The position numbers were made by a program, and so were the translations under genes. From Streptomyces sp. ISL-66 (lineage in GTDB: Bacteria; Actinomycetota; Actinomycetes; Streptomycetales; Streptomycetaceae), in the NCBI RefSeq assembly GCF_018614135.1, contig NZ_JAGGOW010000076.1, forward strand, positions 1 through 64,000: DNA of 64,000 nucleotides, read 5' to 3'. Position 1 is the first letter of the stretch; each line of letters begins with the position of its first letter. A model generated the notes under the pieces. It searched no databases and had not been told where the DNA came from. It worked only from the letters and a program-made list of their open reading frames with translations. Below, in pieces: positions 1 through 9,081 of the stretch.

Positions 1-1004
1 ACCAGCAATGGCAACTGGTCCGAGTCGACAGCGGCAGCGAGAGCGGCGCACTGCCGTCGACGTTCCGATGGTCCTCCAGCGGCGTCCTGGCCGGTCCGAA
101 GCCCGACGCCCAGCACCCGGACGTGACGGCGATCAAGGACTTCTCGATCGTGCGGTACAACGACCAGTGGCTGACCTTCGCGACCACCGCCGGCCCCTCC
201 GGCTGGGGTCTGGCGCAGTTCAGCTTCGGCGACTGGTCCCAGGCCGCCTCCGCACCGCACGCCTACCTCGACACCTCACCCGTGGGCGGCTACCGGGCCG
301 CGCCCCAGGTGTTCTACTTCGCGCCGCAGAACCTCTGGTACATGGTCTACCAGACCGGTCCGCCCACCTACTCCACCAGCACCAACCCGGCCGACCCGCG
401 CTCGTGGTCCGCGCCTCGCCTCCTCATGTCCGAGGAGCCGCAGATCGTCAAGGACAACAAGGGCAAGGGCACTTGGATCGACTTCTGGGTCATCTGCGAC
501 ACCACAGACTGCCACCTGTTCTTCAGTGACGACAACGGGCACATCTACCGCGCCCAGGCCAGCCTGGCGAACTTCCCGAACGGTTTCGGGAACACGCAGA
601 TGGTGATGTCGGACACGAAGAACAACCTCTTCGAGGCGACCAACGTGTACAAGGTCGCCGGCAGCAACCAGTACCTGCTGCTCCAGGAGGCCATCGGCAA
701 CACCTCGGGCCGACGCTACTTCCGCTCCTTCACCTCGACCAGCCTCACCGGTGACTGGACCCCCCTGGCCGCCACGGAGAACGAACCGTTCGCCGGCCGC
801 GACAACGTCACCTTCCCCGGCGGCGCCTGGACGCAGGACATCAGTCACGGCGAGATGGTCCGCGACGGCAACGACCAGACCCTGACCATCAATCCGTGCC
901 GACTGCAGTACGTCTACCAGGGCATTGACCCGCGAGCCGGAGGCGACTACATCCGCCTGCCCTGGCGGATGGGCCTGCTCACCCAGACCAACTCCCCCTG
1001 CTGA
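1..1004 (+). CDS. GH62 alpha-L-arabinofuranosidase, 5'-truncated
   Basis: Secreted-type arabinofuranosidase that would remove arabinosyl side chains from arabinoxylan or arabinan. The gene begins before the window; the open frame runs from base 3 to the TGA at 1002-1004. The first visible residues, QQWQLV, look like the last QxW repeat of a CBM13 domain. A GH62 catalytic domain follows, starting LPSTFRWSSSGVLAGPKPD. Candidate catalytic residues are the Asp in AIKDFSIV, the Asp in WIDFW and the Glu in NNLFEATNVY. An N-terminal CBM13 followed by GH62 is a known Streptomyces arrangement. The signal peptide cannot be seen. A hairpin follows the stop codon and a secreted esterase gene lies 103 bp downstream. 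Family assignment is firm; exact substrate is inferred. Confidence 0.9.
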   Translation, partial: QQWQLVRVDSGSESGALPSTFRWSSSGVLAGPKPDAQHPDVTAIKDFSIVRYNDQWLTFATTAGPSGWGLAQFSFGDWSQAASAPHAYLDTSPVGGYRAAPQVFYFAPQNLWYMVYQTGPPTYSTSTNPADPRSWSAPRLLMSEEPQIVKDNKGKGTWIDFWVICDTTDCHLFFSDDNGHIYRAQASLANFPNGFGNTQMVMSDTKNNLFEATNVYKVAGSNQYLLLQEAIGNTSGRRYFRSFTSTSLTGDWTPLAATENEPFAGRDNVTFPGGAWTQDISHGEMVRDGNDQTLTINPCRLQYVYQGIDPRAGGDYIRLPWRMGLLTQTNSPC

Positions 1005-1032
1005 CCGCCTGAACCATCATCGAGCCACCACG

Positions 1033-1062
1033 CACCCCGCGGGCAACTCACCCGGCGGGGTG
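1033..1062. terminator. Hairpin terminator after the GH62 gene
   Basis: Inverted repeat CACCCCGC (1033-1040) / GCGGGGTG (1055-1062) with further GGG/CCC pairing inside. It has no clear T-run, as is common in high-GC actinobacteria. Confidence 0.5.
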
Positions 1063-1107
1063 TCGGTTGGCGGTCAGCCGGCATCACTCGCAGAAGAGGA
1101 AACTTGT

Positions 1108-2214
1108 ATGAGAAAGCTTTGGCACCTCCCCCTGATCGCGCTCGCCGCTGCCACGCTCGGGGTGACGGCGGCCGGTGCGACCCCTGCCGTCGCCGCCTCG
1201 ACCACGCCGGTGCGGGTCATGCCGTTGGGCGACTCGATCACCTGGGGTGTGGGAAGCAGTACGGGCAATGGCTACCGGGGCCCGTTGTGGGACAAGCTCG
1301 CGGCGGACGGCCATCCGGTGGACTTCGTCGGCACGTTGCGGGGCGGTCCGATGTCCGACCCCGACAACGAAGGCCACTCCGGATATCGCATCGACCAGAT
1401 CGCCGCACTGGCCGACGCCCCGCTGACCCGCTACCGGCCCAACGTCGTGACGCTGGAGATCGGCACCAACGACCTCAACGGGAGCTACCAGCCCTCCACC
1501 GCCGCCGCCCGGCTGAAGTCGCTGGTCCACCAGATCACCGCCGCCGTCCCCGACGCGACCGTCCTCGTGGCCTCCCTGGTCGTCTCCACCAGCGGCTCGG
1601 AGGAGCAGTACAGGGCCGCGTACAACCAGGCCATTCCGCAGATCGTGAGCGAGGCACAGGCCGCGGGCAAGCACGTCGCGTACGTGGACATGAGCAGCCT
1701 GACCACGGCCGACCTGGCCGACGCCCTGCATCCCAACGACGCGGGCTACCGGAAGATGGCAGACGCCTTCCACCGCGGCATCCGGGCCGCGGACAGCGCC
1801 GGGTGGCTGAGGAACCCCGCCCCCGCCGCCGCCCGCGTGGAGTCCGGCATCGCCGGCAAGTGCCTGGATGTCAGCGGCGCCAACACGGCCGACGGGACCG
1901 CTGTCCAGATCTGGGGCTGCGGCGGCAGCGTCAACCAGCTCTGGTCCGCCTACAACGACGGCACCCTGCGCTCCATGGGCAAATGCCTCGACGCCGCCGG
2001 CGGGGGCACCGCCAACGGCACCAAGGTGCAGATCTGGTCCTGCCACGGCGGCTCCAACCAGGTCTGGCAGCCCTACAACGGCGGCTACCGCAACCCCGCC
2101 TCCGGCCGCTGCCTCGACGATCCGGGCTTCTCCACGGCCGACGGTACGCAGCTCCACCTGTGGGACTGCCACGGCGGCTCCAACCAGAAGTGGACCACCC
2201 TCACCGCCGGATGA
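1108..2214 (+). CDS. Secreted SGNH carbohydrate esterase (CE3-like) with CBM13
   Basis: Likely acetyl-xylan or xyloglucan acetyl esterase, 368 residues. ATG 1108 is chosen because AGAAGAGG lies just upstream and a Sec signal peptide follows (hydrophobic LPLIALAAATLGV, cleavage near TPAVAAS). The esterase domain has VMPLGDSITWG with nucleophile Ser43, GTND as block III, and DALHPND supplying Asp205 and His208. The pattern DFVGTLRGG...EGHSGYRID is characteristic of CE3. Residues about 240-368 form a ricin-type CBM13 with repeated QIW and NQxW motifs. No operator motif is visible immediately upstream. The SGNH fold is certain; CE3 membership and acetyl specificity are inferred from the pattern. 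Confidence 0.88.
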   Translation: MRKLWHLPLIALAAATLGVTAAGATPAVAASTTPVRVMPLGDSITWGVGSSTGNGYRGPLWDKLAADGHPVDFVGTLRGGPMSDPDNEGHSGYRIDQIAALADAPLTRYRPNVVTLEIGTNDLNGSYQPSTAAARLKSLVHQITAAVPDATVLVASLVVSTSGSEEQYRAAYNQAIPQIVSEAQAAGKHVAYVDMSSLTTADLADALHPNDAGYRKMADAFHRGIRAADSAGWLRNPAPAAARVESGIAGKCLDVSGANTADGTAVQIWGCGGSVNQLWSAYNDGTLRSMGKCLDAAGGGTANGTKVQIWSCHGGSNQVWQPYNGGYRNPASGRCLDDPGFSTADGTQLHLWDCHGGSNQKWTTLTAG

Positions 2215-2221
2215 CCCCTGC

Positions 2222-2245
2222 CCACCCCTCGGAAGCCGAGGGTGG
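2222..2245. terminator. Hairpin terminator after the CE3-like esterase
   Basis: CCACCCCTCGG pairs with CCGAGGGTGG across an AAG loop, with one bulged C. It starts 8 bases after the stop codon. Confidence 0.55.
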
Positions 2246-2267
2246 AGCCGGATCCGAAGCATAGTTG

Positions 2268-2281
2268 TCGAAGCGCTTCGA
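2268..2281. promoter_or_regulatory. LacI-type operator, TCGAAGCGCTTCGA
   Basis: Perfect 14-bp palindrome, centre GC, 165 bp upstream of the GH42 start. The identical word recurs at 7876, 18024, 18183 and 46224. The LacI-family regulator at 7996 is the obvious candidate binder (inference). Confidence 0.75.
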
Positions 2282-2389
2282 TACCGACCATTCGTGCTGA
2301 CGGTACGTCAATTGACTAGTAGACGAAACCCTCCTGTGTTCCAGACCCTTGTTTCACAGGAAAGTTGTCCGTTAGCTTGAATCTGGAAG

Positions 2390-2401
2390 CGAAGCGCTTC
2401 G
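2390..2401. promoter_or_regulatory. Second operator copy, CGAAGCGCTTCG
   Basis: Perfect 12-bp core of the same palindrome, 44 bp upstream of the GH42 ATG. With the copy at 2268 it brackets the promoter region, about 110 bp apart, which would suit looping or double occupancy. Its place before the ATG also argues against the longer open frame starting at 2365. Confidence 0.75.
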
Positions 2402-2445
2402 ACAACCCCCCGGCACACTTGACTCTCCATAACCGAGGAACCGTC

Positions 2446-4431
2446 ATGACGACTCGCAGCATCACCGACCGCTTGGCCGGCCTGGCCTTCGGCGGGGACT
2501 ACAACCCCGAGCAGTGGGACGAGCCGGTCTGGAAGGAGGACGACGAGCTCATGAGCCGGGCCAGGGTCAACATGGCCACGGTGGGTGTCTTCTCGTGGGC
2601 CCTGCTCGAACCGGAGGAGGGCCGCTACGACTTCGCCTGGCTCGACGCCCACATCGACCGCCTGCACGCGAACGGCGTGGCCGTGGACCTGGCCACCCCG
2701 ACCGCTTCCCCCCCGCCCTGGTTCACCCTGGCCCACCCCGATGCGCTGACGGTCCGGGCCGACGGCACCCGCCTCGTCCACGGCAGCCGCGACACCTACT
2801 GCCTCGCCTCGCCCTCCTACCGCAGCGCGGCCCGCCGGATCGCCTCCGCGCTCGCCGAGCGGTACGGCGACCACCCCGCCCTCGCGCTGTGGCACGTACA
2901 CAACGAGTACGGCACGCTCTGCTGGTGCGACCACGCGGCCGCCGCGTTCCGGGTGTGGCTGCGCGCCCGCCACGGCTCGCTGGACGCCCTCAACGAAGCC
3001 TGGGGAACGGCCTTTTGGAGCCAGCGCTACACCTCCTGGGAGCAGGTGCTGCCGCCGCGCGCGACGAACTACCACAAGAACCCCGGCCAGACAGTGGACT
3101 TCCACCGCTTCTGGGGCGACGAGATCATCGCCGCGTACTGCGAACAGCGCGACGCGATCCGCGAGCACAGCGACCGCCCGGTGACGACGAACCTGATGCT
3201 GCCCTACTACCTGAGGCTCAACCTGTGGGCCTTCGCGCGCGAACTCGACGTGGTCACCTCCGACCAGTATCCGTCCGAGCCGGGCCTGGACTCCTGCGCC
3301 CACGTCGCCTTCTACGGCGACCGCTCCCGCTCCCTGGCCGGCGGCCGCCCGTGGCTGCTGATGGAGCAGGGCACCAGCACCCTCTACGACGGTGAGCAGG
3401 TGCTCGGCAAGGAGCCCGGCGAGATCCTGCGCCACAGCCTGGGCCACATCGCCCGCGGTTCGGAGGGGGCCCTCTTCTTCCAGTGGCGCCAGTCCCGGGC
3501 CGGCGCCGAGACGTGGCACTCGGCGATGCTGCCGCACGCGGGTCCCGACAGCCGCATCTTCCGCGAGGTCACCCAGACCGGCGAGGCGGTCGCCCGGCTC
3601 GGCGAGCTGGCGGGATCCACGGTCACCGCGCCGGTCGCCGTACTGGACGACCCGGACGCCATGTGGGCCCTGGAGGTGGACGGCCTGCCCTCCGCCCGGC
3701 TCGACTACCACGCGCCGCTCGCCGAGGCGCACCGGGCGCTGTGGGACGCGGGCGTCACGGTCGACTTCGCTCACCCGGAGCACGAGCTGAGCGGCTACCG
3801 GCTGGTCATCGCCCCGTCCTTGTTCCTGATGTCCGACAAGGGCGCCGAGAACCTGCGCCGTTACGTCGAGGGCGGTGGCACGCTCCTCGTCCAGCACGCG
3901 AGCGGATTCGTCGACGACCGCGTGCACGCCCGGCTGGGCGGTTATCCCGCGGGCCCGCTGCGCGAGGCGCTGGGCATCCGCGTAGAGGAGCACCGGCCGC
4001 TGCGGACGGATGAACGCATCACCCTGTCGGACGGGTCGCACGGCACGGTCTGGAGCGAGTCCCTGCGCACCGAGGGCGCGGAGACGCTCGCCGCCTACAA
4101 CCACGGCATGCTCACGGACAGCCCCGCGCTCACCCGGCACCACTTCGGCACCGGACAGGGCTGGTACCTCTCCACCCGCCTGGACGGCGCCGACTACGCC
4201 GCCCTGGTCGGCCGTCTGCTGAAGGAGGCCGGCGTCGAGCCGGACGTGCCGGGCCTGCCGGCCGGCGTCGAAGCCGTCACCCGGCACGCACCCGACGGCC
4301 GCCAGTGGCGGGTCCTGCTCAACCACACCTCCGAGGCCGTGCCCTTGCCGGAACCCGCCCACGACCTGCTCACCGACGCCCTCGCGCACGAACTGCCCCC
4401 CGGCGGCTGCGCGGTTCTGCGCGGGCAGTGA
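2446..4431 (+). CDS. GH42 beta-galactosidase (copy 1)
   Basis: Intracellular beta-galactosidase of 661 residues without a signal peptide, likely removing galactose from imported oligosaccharides. It shows the GH42 start GGDYNPEQW, acid/base Glu154 in HVHNEYG and nucleophile Glu307 in LMEQGTS. The alpha/beta trimerisation domain and a C-terminal beta domain follow. ATG 2446 is preferred over an in-frame ATG at 2365 because CGAGGA precedes it and the operator lies between the two. GH43 and GH5 genes follow at short distance (66 and 45 bp), so the three probably form one transcript under the two operators. A paralogue lies at 10002-11969. Galactose linkage specificity (xyloglucan or galactan) is inferred. 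Confidence 0.93.
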   Translation: MTTRSITDRLAGLAFGGDYNPEQWDEPVWKEDDELMSRARVNMATVGVFSWALLEPEEGRYDFAWLDAHIDRLHANGVAVDLATPTASPPPWFTLAHPDALTVRADGTRLVHGSRDTYCLASPSYRSAARRIASALAERYGDHPALALWHVHNEYGTLCWCDHAAAAFRVWLRARHGSLDALNEAWGTAFWSQRYTSWEQVLPPRATNYHKNPGQTVDFHRFWGDEIIAAYCEQRDAIREHSDRPVTTNLMLPYYLRLNLWAFARELDVVTSDQYPSEPGLDSCAHVAFYGDRSRSLAGGRPWLLMEQGTSTLYDGEQVLGKEPGEILRHSLGHIARGSEGALFFQWRQSRAGAETWHSAMLPHAGPDSRIFREVTQTGEAVARLGELAGSTVTAPVAVLDDPDAMWALEVDGLPSARLDYHAPLAEAHRALWDAGVTVDFAHPEHELSGYRLVIAPSLFLMSDKGAENLRRYVEGGGTLLVQHASGFVDDRVHARLGGYPAGPLREALGIRVEEHRPLRTDERITLSDGSHGTVWSESLRTEGAETLAAYNHGMLTDSPALTRHHFGTGQGWYLSTRLDGADYAALVGRLLKEAGVEPDVPGLPAGVEAVTRHAPDGRQWRVLLNHTSEAVPLPEPAHDLLTDALAHELPPGGCAVLRGQ

Positions 4432-4497
4432 TCTCGAAGGGACCGTGAAGGGACCGCCCCCACGCCCGCATCACGAATCGACGAGAGGACCCATAGG

Positions 4498-6012
4498 GTG
4501 CCCCCTCTGCCCCAGCCGGCCGGACGACTCACCAACCCCGTGATCCCCGGCTTCCACCCCGACCCCAGCGTCTGCCGCGTCGGCGACGACTACTACCTGG
4601 CCTGCTCCAGCTTCGAGTACTTCCCCGGCATACCCCTCTTCCACAGCCGCGACCTCGTGCACTGGACGCAGATCGGCAACGCCCTGGACCGGCCGGAGCA
4701 ACTGCGTCTGCCCACCTCCATGGCGTCCTCCGGCGGGATCTACGCCCCCACCATCCGCCACCACGACGGCCGCTTCTGGTTGATCGTCACCAACTGCAGC
4801 GAGGGCGGCGGCAACCTGATCGTCACGGCCACCGACCCCGCGGGGCCGTGGTCGGACCCCATCTGGGCGCCGGGTGTCCCCGGCATCGATCCCGATCTGG
4901 TCTGGGACGAGGACGGCACCTGCTGGTGCACGGTCGCCGGGGTCTCGCAGGTCCGCATCGACCCGTCCACCGGGCAGACGTACGGAACACCGCACAGGCT
5001 CTGGTCCGGCGGGCCCGGCGCCAGGGCCCCGGAGGCGCCGCACCTGTACCGGATCGGCGCCTACTGGTACCTGCTCATCGCCGAGGGCGGCACCGAACGC
5101 GGTCACGCCGTGTCCATCGCCCGCGGCCGTACGCCTGCCGGCCCGTTCGAGCCGTGCCCGGCCAACCCGATCCTCACCCACCGCGGCACCGACCACCCCG
5201 TCCAGAACACCGGGCACGCCGACTTGGTCCAAGGCCCCGACGGCTCCTGGTGGCTGATCCTGCTCGGCGTCCGACCGGGCGGCGGTACGCCGGGCTGGCA
5301 CGTACTCGGCCGGGAGACCTTCCTGGCGCCCGTGACCTGGGTGGACGACTGGCCGGTCGTCGGCGAGGTCGCCATGGACCTGCCCGAGCCCCCGTGGCCG
5401 CTCTTCCCCGGCCCCGTCGAGGAGCAGCGCGACGACTTCGAGCTCGCCGAACTGCGACCGTCCTGGATCTCCGTGCGCGACCGGCCCGCCGAACTCTGCA
5501 CCACCAAGGAGCGCCCCGGCTGGCTGACCCTCCGCGGGCGGGGCGGCTCCCTGGACGAGCCCGACGTGGTGTTCACCGGCCGGCGCCAGCAGCACCTCGC
5601 GTGCCGGGCACGGACCCTGACCGACCCGTCACAAGGGCGCGGCGGCCTTGCCGTCCGGCTCGACGAGCAGCACCACTACGCGATCGAGGTGTCCGGCACG
5701 GAGGTACGGGTGATCGCGCGCGTCGGCTCCCTGCGCACGGTCATGGCCGCACGGTCCGTGCCCGCGGGGCCGGTGGTCCTCACCGTCACGATCACGCAGT
5801 CGTCGTCCGCGCACGGACCGTGCACCGGACCCGACGTCGTCTCCCTCGGCGTCGAAGAGGCCGACGGCACGTTCACCGAGCTCGCGACCCTCGACGGCCG
5901 CTACCTCTCGACCGAGGTCGCCGGCGGCTTCACCGGACGCGTCATCGGCATGTACGCCGCGGAAGGCACCGTCCACTTCGACTGGTTCGACTACGAGCCC
6001 CTCGACGGCTGA
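4498..6012 (+). CDS. GH43 beta-xylosidase / alpha-L-arabinofuranosidase
   Basis: Cytoplasmic five-bladed propeller glycosidase, 504 residues, no signal peptide. GTG 4498 is preceded by CGAGAGGA. Candidate catalytic residues are Asp22 in FHPDPSV, Asp133 in IDPDLVWDE and Glu179 in APEAPHLY. SSFEYFPGIPLFHSRDL and SGGIYAPTIRHH are typical of GH43 enzymes of the xylosidase/arabinofuranosidase subfamilies 11-12. Residues about 315-504 form a C-terminal beta-sandwich. It is the middle gene of GH42-GH43-GH5. Whether it releases xylose or arabinose cannot be told from sequence by eye. Confidence 0.88.
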   Translation: MPPLPQPAGRLTNPVIPGFHPDPSVCRVGDDYYLACSSFEYFPGIPLFHSRDLVHWTQIGNALDRPEQLRLPTSMASSGGIYAPTIRHHDGRFWLIVTNCSEGGGNLIVTATDPAGPWSDPIWAPGVPGIDPDLVWDEDGTCWCTVAGVSQVRIDPSTGQTYGTPHRLWSGGPGARAPEAPHLYRIGAYWYLLIAEGGTERGHAVSIARGRTPAGPFEPCPANPILTHRGTDHPVQNTGHADLVQGPDGSWWLILLGVRPGGGTPGWHVLGRETFLAPVTWVDDWPVVGEVAMDLPEPPWPLFPGPVEEQRDDFELAELRPSWISVRDRPAELCTTKERPGWLTLRGRGGSLDEPDVVFTGRRQQHLACRARTLTDPSQGRGGLAVRLDEQHHYAIEVSGTEVRVIARVGSLRTVMAARSVPAGPVVLTVTITQSSSAHGPCTGPDVVSLGVEEADGTFTELATLDGRYLSTEVAGGFTGRVIGMYAAEGTVHFDWFDYEPLDG

Positions 6013-6057
6013 ACCAGGCGCCCCTCGCTCTGCTGGACCGACCGAAAGGCATGACGC

Positions 6058-7812
6058 ATGAAGGACATACGCCACCCCGCGCAACACCGCAGCCGGGGCC
6101 CGGGCCGCCTGGCCGCCCTGCTGCTGACGCTGGTCGTCGTGTTGGGGCTGACCGGCGGCACCGCGCTCGCCGCACCGGACGCCCACGACAAGCCGTCCTG
6201 GCCGGTGGTCCGGGTTCCGGACAACCCCATGGACGCCGTCGCGCAGATGCAGCCCAGCTGGAACCTGGGCAACACCCTGGACGCCTTCCCGAACGAGTCC
6301 TCCTGGGACAACGGGCAGACCACCAAGGCAACGTTCGACACCATCGCCGCACAGGGGTTCCGCAGCGTCCGCATCCCGGTGACCTGGACCGACCACCAGT
6401 CCACCACCGCGCCGTACACCGTTGACGCCGCCTACATGGCCCGGGTCAAGCAGCTCGTCGACTGGGCGTTGGCCGACGGCCTGTACGTGGTGCTCAACGT
6501 CCACCACGACTCGTGGATGTGGGTCGAGAAGATCACGAGCGATCACGACAACGTGATGGCCCGGTTCGACTCCACTTGGTCCCAGATCTCCGCGACCTTC
6601 CGTGACGCGCCGCGCACTCTGGTCTTCGAGGGCATCAACGAGCCGAGCTTCGCCAACGCCACGGACGCGCAGAAGGTCTCCTTCCTGAAGGAGCTGCAGA
6701 CCTCGTTCCATTCCGTGGTCCGCGCTTCGGGCGGCGCGAACGCGAGCCGCATGTTGTCGCTGACCACGCCGGGCGGCAGTGGTGACCAGGTCCACCTGGA
6801 CAACCTGTACACCACGATCACCTCGCTGAAGGACCGTCAGCTCATCGCGCAGGTGCACTTCTACAGCTGGTACCCGTTCAGCGTGAACGTCGCGGGCGGC
6901 ACCCTGTACGACGCCGTCGCGCAGAAGCACCTGGAGGATTCCTTCGCCAACATGCACCGCACCTTCGTCGCCAAGGGCATCCCGCTCTATCTCGGCGAGT
7001 ACGGTCTGCTCGACTACCCGAACCACTTCAACCCCTCCCGCGTCGAGCGCGGTGAGGCGCTGAAGTACTTCGAGCACGTGGGCTACGGGGCGCGCAAGTA
7101 CGGCATCACCACCGCCCTGTGGGACCCGTTCGCCTACCTGAACCGCGACACCCTCCAGTGGCGCGACCCGGCCCTGTTCGCCGTGATCAAGTCGAGCTGG
7201 ACCACCCGCTCGGGCACGGCCTCCTTCGACAAGGTCTTCGTGGCGAAGTCCAGCCCGGTCACGGACAAGTCGCTCACCCTGAACCTCAACGGCACCTACT
7301 TCCGAGGGGTGTGGCAGGGCAGCACCAAGCTGGTCGCCGGACGGGACTACACCGTCTCCGGTAGCCGGCTGACCTTCACCGCCAAGGCGCTGACCAGCCT
7401 GGTCGGCAACCGTGCCTACGGCGTCAACGCGACGCTCCAGGCCCGGTTCACCAGTGGGCTGCCCTGGGACATCGACATCGTCACCAATGACGCCCCGACG
7501 GTGTCGGACGCAGCCGGCACCACCGGCTCGTTCTCCGTCCCCACCCAGTACCGGGGCAACGACCTGGCGACCATGCACGCCACGTACGCCGACGGCACCA
7601 ACGCCGGCCCGACCGACTGGACTCCGTTCCAGGAGTTCAACAAGGCGTTCTCGCCGGACTACGCGAACGGCACGATCGTGCTGACCCCCGAGTTCCTGGG
7701 CGCGCTGCGCGACGGGGAACCGGCGACGCTGGTCTTCCACTTCTACAGCGGCGCCACCGCCACCTACCACGTCACCAAGTCCGGAAGCTCGGTCACCGGC
7801 ACGCTCTCCTGA
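6058..7812 (+). CDS. Secreted GH5 (subfamily 4-like) endo-glucanase/xyloglucanase with X2 and CBM46
   Basis: Endo-acting beta-1,4-glucanase, 584 residues. Domains: signal peptide 1-40 (cleaved near ALA-AP), GH5 domain about 50-375, X2 Ig-like module from about 385, and CBM46 from about 477 to the end. Acid/base is Glu195 in GINEPSF and nucleophile Glu314 in LGEYG. PSWNLGNTLDAF and RSVRIPVTW are the usual GH5_4 signatures. The GH5_4-X2-CBM46 order matches bacterial enzymes known to cut mixed-linkage glucan and xyloglucan, where CBM46 contributes to the binding cleft. ATG 6058 was chosen because it is followed at once by the signal peptide. A strong hairpin ends the transcript. Confidence 0.9.
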   Translation: MKDIRHPAQHRSRGPGRLAALLLTLVVVLGLTGGTALAAPDAHDKPSWPVVRVPDNPMDAVAQMQPSWNLGNTLDAFPNESSWDNGQTTKATFDTIAAQGFRSVRIPVTWTDHQSTTAPYTVDAAYMARVKQLVDWALADGLYVVLNVHHDSWMWVEKITSDHDNVMARFDSTWSQISATFRDAPRTLVFEGINEPSFANATDAQKVSFLKELQTSFHSVVRASGGANASRMLSLTTPGGSGDQVHLDNLYTTITSLKDRQLIAQVHFYSWYPFSVNVAGGTLYDAVAQKHLEDSFANMHRTFVAKGIPLYLGEYGLLDYPNHFNPSRVERGEALKYFEHVGYGARKYGITTALWDPFAYLNRDTLQWRDPALFAVIKSSWTTRSGTASFDKVFVAKSSPVTDKSLTLNLNGTYFRGVWQGSTKLVAGRDYTVSGSRLTFTAKALTSLVGNRAYGVNATLQARFTSGLPWDIDIVTNDAPTVSDAAGTTGSFSVPTQYRGNDLATMHATYADGTNAGPTDWTPFQEFNKAFSPDYANGTIVLTPEFLGALRDGEPATLVFHFYSGATATYHVTKSGSSVTGTLS

Positions 7813-7826
7813 CCTGCGGCGTCCTC

Positions 7827-7860
7827 GCCCTGGCCGCCCGCTCCCCCGGGCGGCCAGGGC
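7827..7860. terminator. Strong hairpin terminator after the GH5 gene
   Basis: Perfect 14-bp stem GCCCTGGCCGCCCG / CGGGCGGCCAGGGC with a 6-base loop. It separates the glycosidase transcript from the LacI gene. Confidence 0.85.
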
Positions 7861-7875
7861 AACCCCATGCGCGCG

Positions 7876-7889
7876 TCGAAGCGCTTCGA
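7876..7889. promoter_or_regulatory. Operator TCGAAGCGCTTCGA upstream of the LacI gene
   Basis: Perfect palindrome, extended to 16 bp (GTC...GAC, 7875-7890), 106 bp before the regulator start. It points to autoregulation. Confidence 0.75.
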
Positions 7890-7963
7890 CATATCGATGG
7901 ACACGCGTCCAGGCTGACGCTAGGGTCGGTGTGCATGACACGCGTAAACGATGCGCGTGCACT

Positions 7964-7978
7964 GTCGAAGCGTTTCAC
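7964..7978. promoter_or_regulatory. Degenerate operator at the LacI gene
   Basis: GTCGAAGCGTTTCAC matches the left arm and centre of the palindrome, with mismatches in the right arm. It is 17 bp before the ATG, so a bound repressor would block its own initiation region. Confidence 0.55.
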
Positions 7979-7995
7979 AAACCTGGGAGAGCTGG

Positions 7996-9012
7996 ATGGC
8001 AACCCTCGCCGAGGTCGCCCAGCACGCCGGAGTGTCGGCGAGCACGGTGAGCTATGTCCTCAGCGGCAAGCGGTCCATCTCCACGGCCACCCGGCTGCGG
8101 GTGGAGCAGAGCATCCGTGAGCTGGGATACCACCCGAACGCGGGCGCGCGGGCCCTGGCCAGCAGCAAGTCGAACATCATCGCGCTGATGGTTCCGCTGC
8201 GCACCGACATGTACGTGCCGGTGATGATGGAGATCGCCATCGCGGTCGCCACGACGGCCCGGACGTACGGGTACGACGTGCTGCTGCTGACCGGCGAGGA
8301 GGGTCCCGACGCCGTCCGCCGCGTCACCGGCAGCGGGCTGGCCGATGCGATGATCCTGATGGACGTCGAACTCGACGACGAGCGGCTGCCGTTGCTGCGC
8401 GGCACCGACCAGCCGTCCGTGCTGATCGGACTGCCCGCCGACACTTCGGGCCTGACCTGTGTCGACCTCGACTTCAAGGCGACCGGCGCCTTGTGCGTCG
8501 AGCATCTGGCGATGCTCGGCCACCGCGACATCGCCGTCATCGGCGAGGCCCCCTCGGTCTACGAACGGCACACCGGCTTCGCCGAGCGCACCCTCGACGG
8601 ACTCCGTTCCCGGGCGAGGGAGTTGGGCATCCGGGTGTTGCACCGGCCGTGCGGGGGCGGCTACGACGCGATGGCCGTCACCCTCGCCCGCATCCTCGAC
8701 GAGCGCCCGCGCACCTCCGGGTTCGTCGTGCAGAACGAGCAGGCGGTCGAGCCGCTGCTCACCCTGCTGCGCCGACAGGGCCGCGCCGTGCCCGAGGACG
8801 TGTCGGTGGTCGCGGTGTGTCCGGACCAGGTGGCCGTCCAGGCCTCGGTGCGGCTGACGTCGGTCTCCATCCCCGCGCAGGAGATGGGCCGGCAGGCGGT
8901 GGAGCGTCTGGTCGCCAAGCTCGACGGCCGCGGCACCGACGAAGTCGTGCTCATCGCACCCGAGTTGACGGTACGAGCGAGTACGGGGCCGGCGCCTTCG
9001 GCCGCCTCCTGA
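7996..9012 (+). CDS. LacI-family regulator of the polysaccharide island
   Basis: Transcription factor of 338 residues. The N-terminal helix-turn-helix and hinge are intact (TLAEVAQHAGVSASTVSYVL, then LGYHPNAGARALAS), followed by a periplasmic-binding-protein-like sugar sensor. ATG 7996 follows GGGAGA and starts one residue before the HTH; the longer frame from 7951 would overlap the operator. It lies between the GH42-GH43-GH5 unit and the convergent GH12 gene. Identical palindromes precede several surrounding units, so it is probably the local repressor, released by an oligosaccharide derived from the polymer (inference). The ligand is unknown. Confidence 0.9.
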   Translation: MATLAEVAQHAGVSASTVSYVLSGKRSISTATRLRVEQSIRELGYHPNAGARALASSKSNIIALMVPLRTDMYVPVMMEIAIAVATTARTYGYDVLLLTGEEGPDAVRRVTGSGLADAMILMDVELDDERLPLLRGTDQPSVLIGLPADTSGLTCVDLDFKATGALCVEHLAMLGHRDIAVIGEAPSVYERHTGFAERTLDGLRSRARELGIRVLHRPCGGGYDAMAVTLARILDERPRTSGFVVQNEQAVEPLLTLLRRQGRAVPEDVSVVAVCPDQVAVQASVRLTSVSIPAQEMGRQAVERLVAKLDGRGTDEVVLIAPELTVRASTGPAPSAAS

Positions 9013-9081
9013 AACCGGACGGGCCGAGATCGACCGCGCCTGAGGAAGCACGCGGACCGACCTCGGCCCTTGGGGTCGGGA

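Noticed and set aside
2308..4389. 693-codon minus-strand frame opposite GH42 copy 1
   Set aside because: Antisense shadow with no recognisable domain; stop-free because of GC-rich codon bias.
5629..7962. 777-codon minus-strand frame opposite GH43, GH5 and the LacI promoter
   Set aside because: Crosses a terminator, an operator and two well-supported genes; no motif of its own.
9021..9069. GGGCCGAG / CTCGGCCC as a terminator between LacI and GH12 genes
   Set aside because: The arms are only 8 bp and the loop is 33 bases, too weak to list as a feature, although the position between convergent genes fits.
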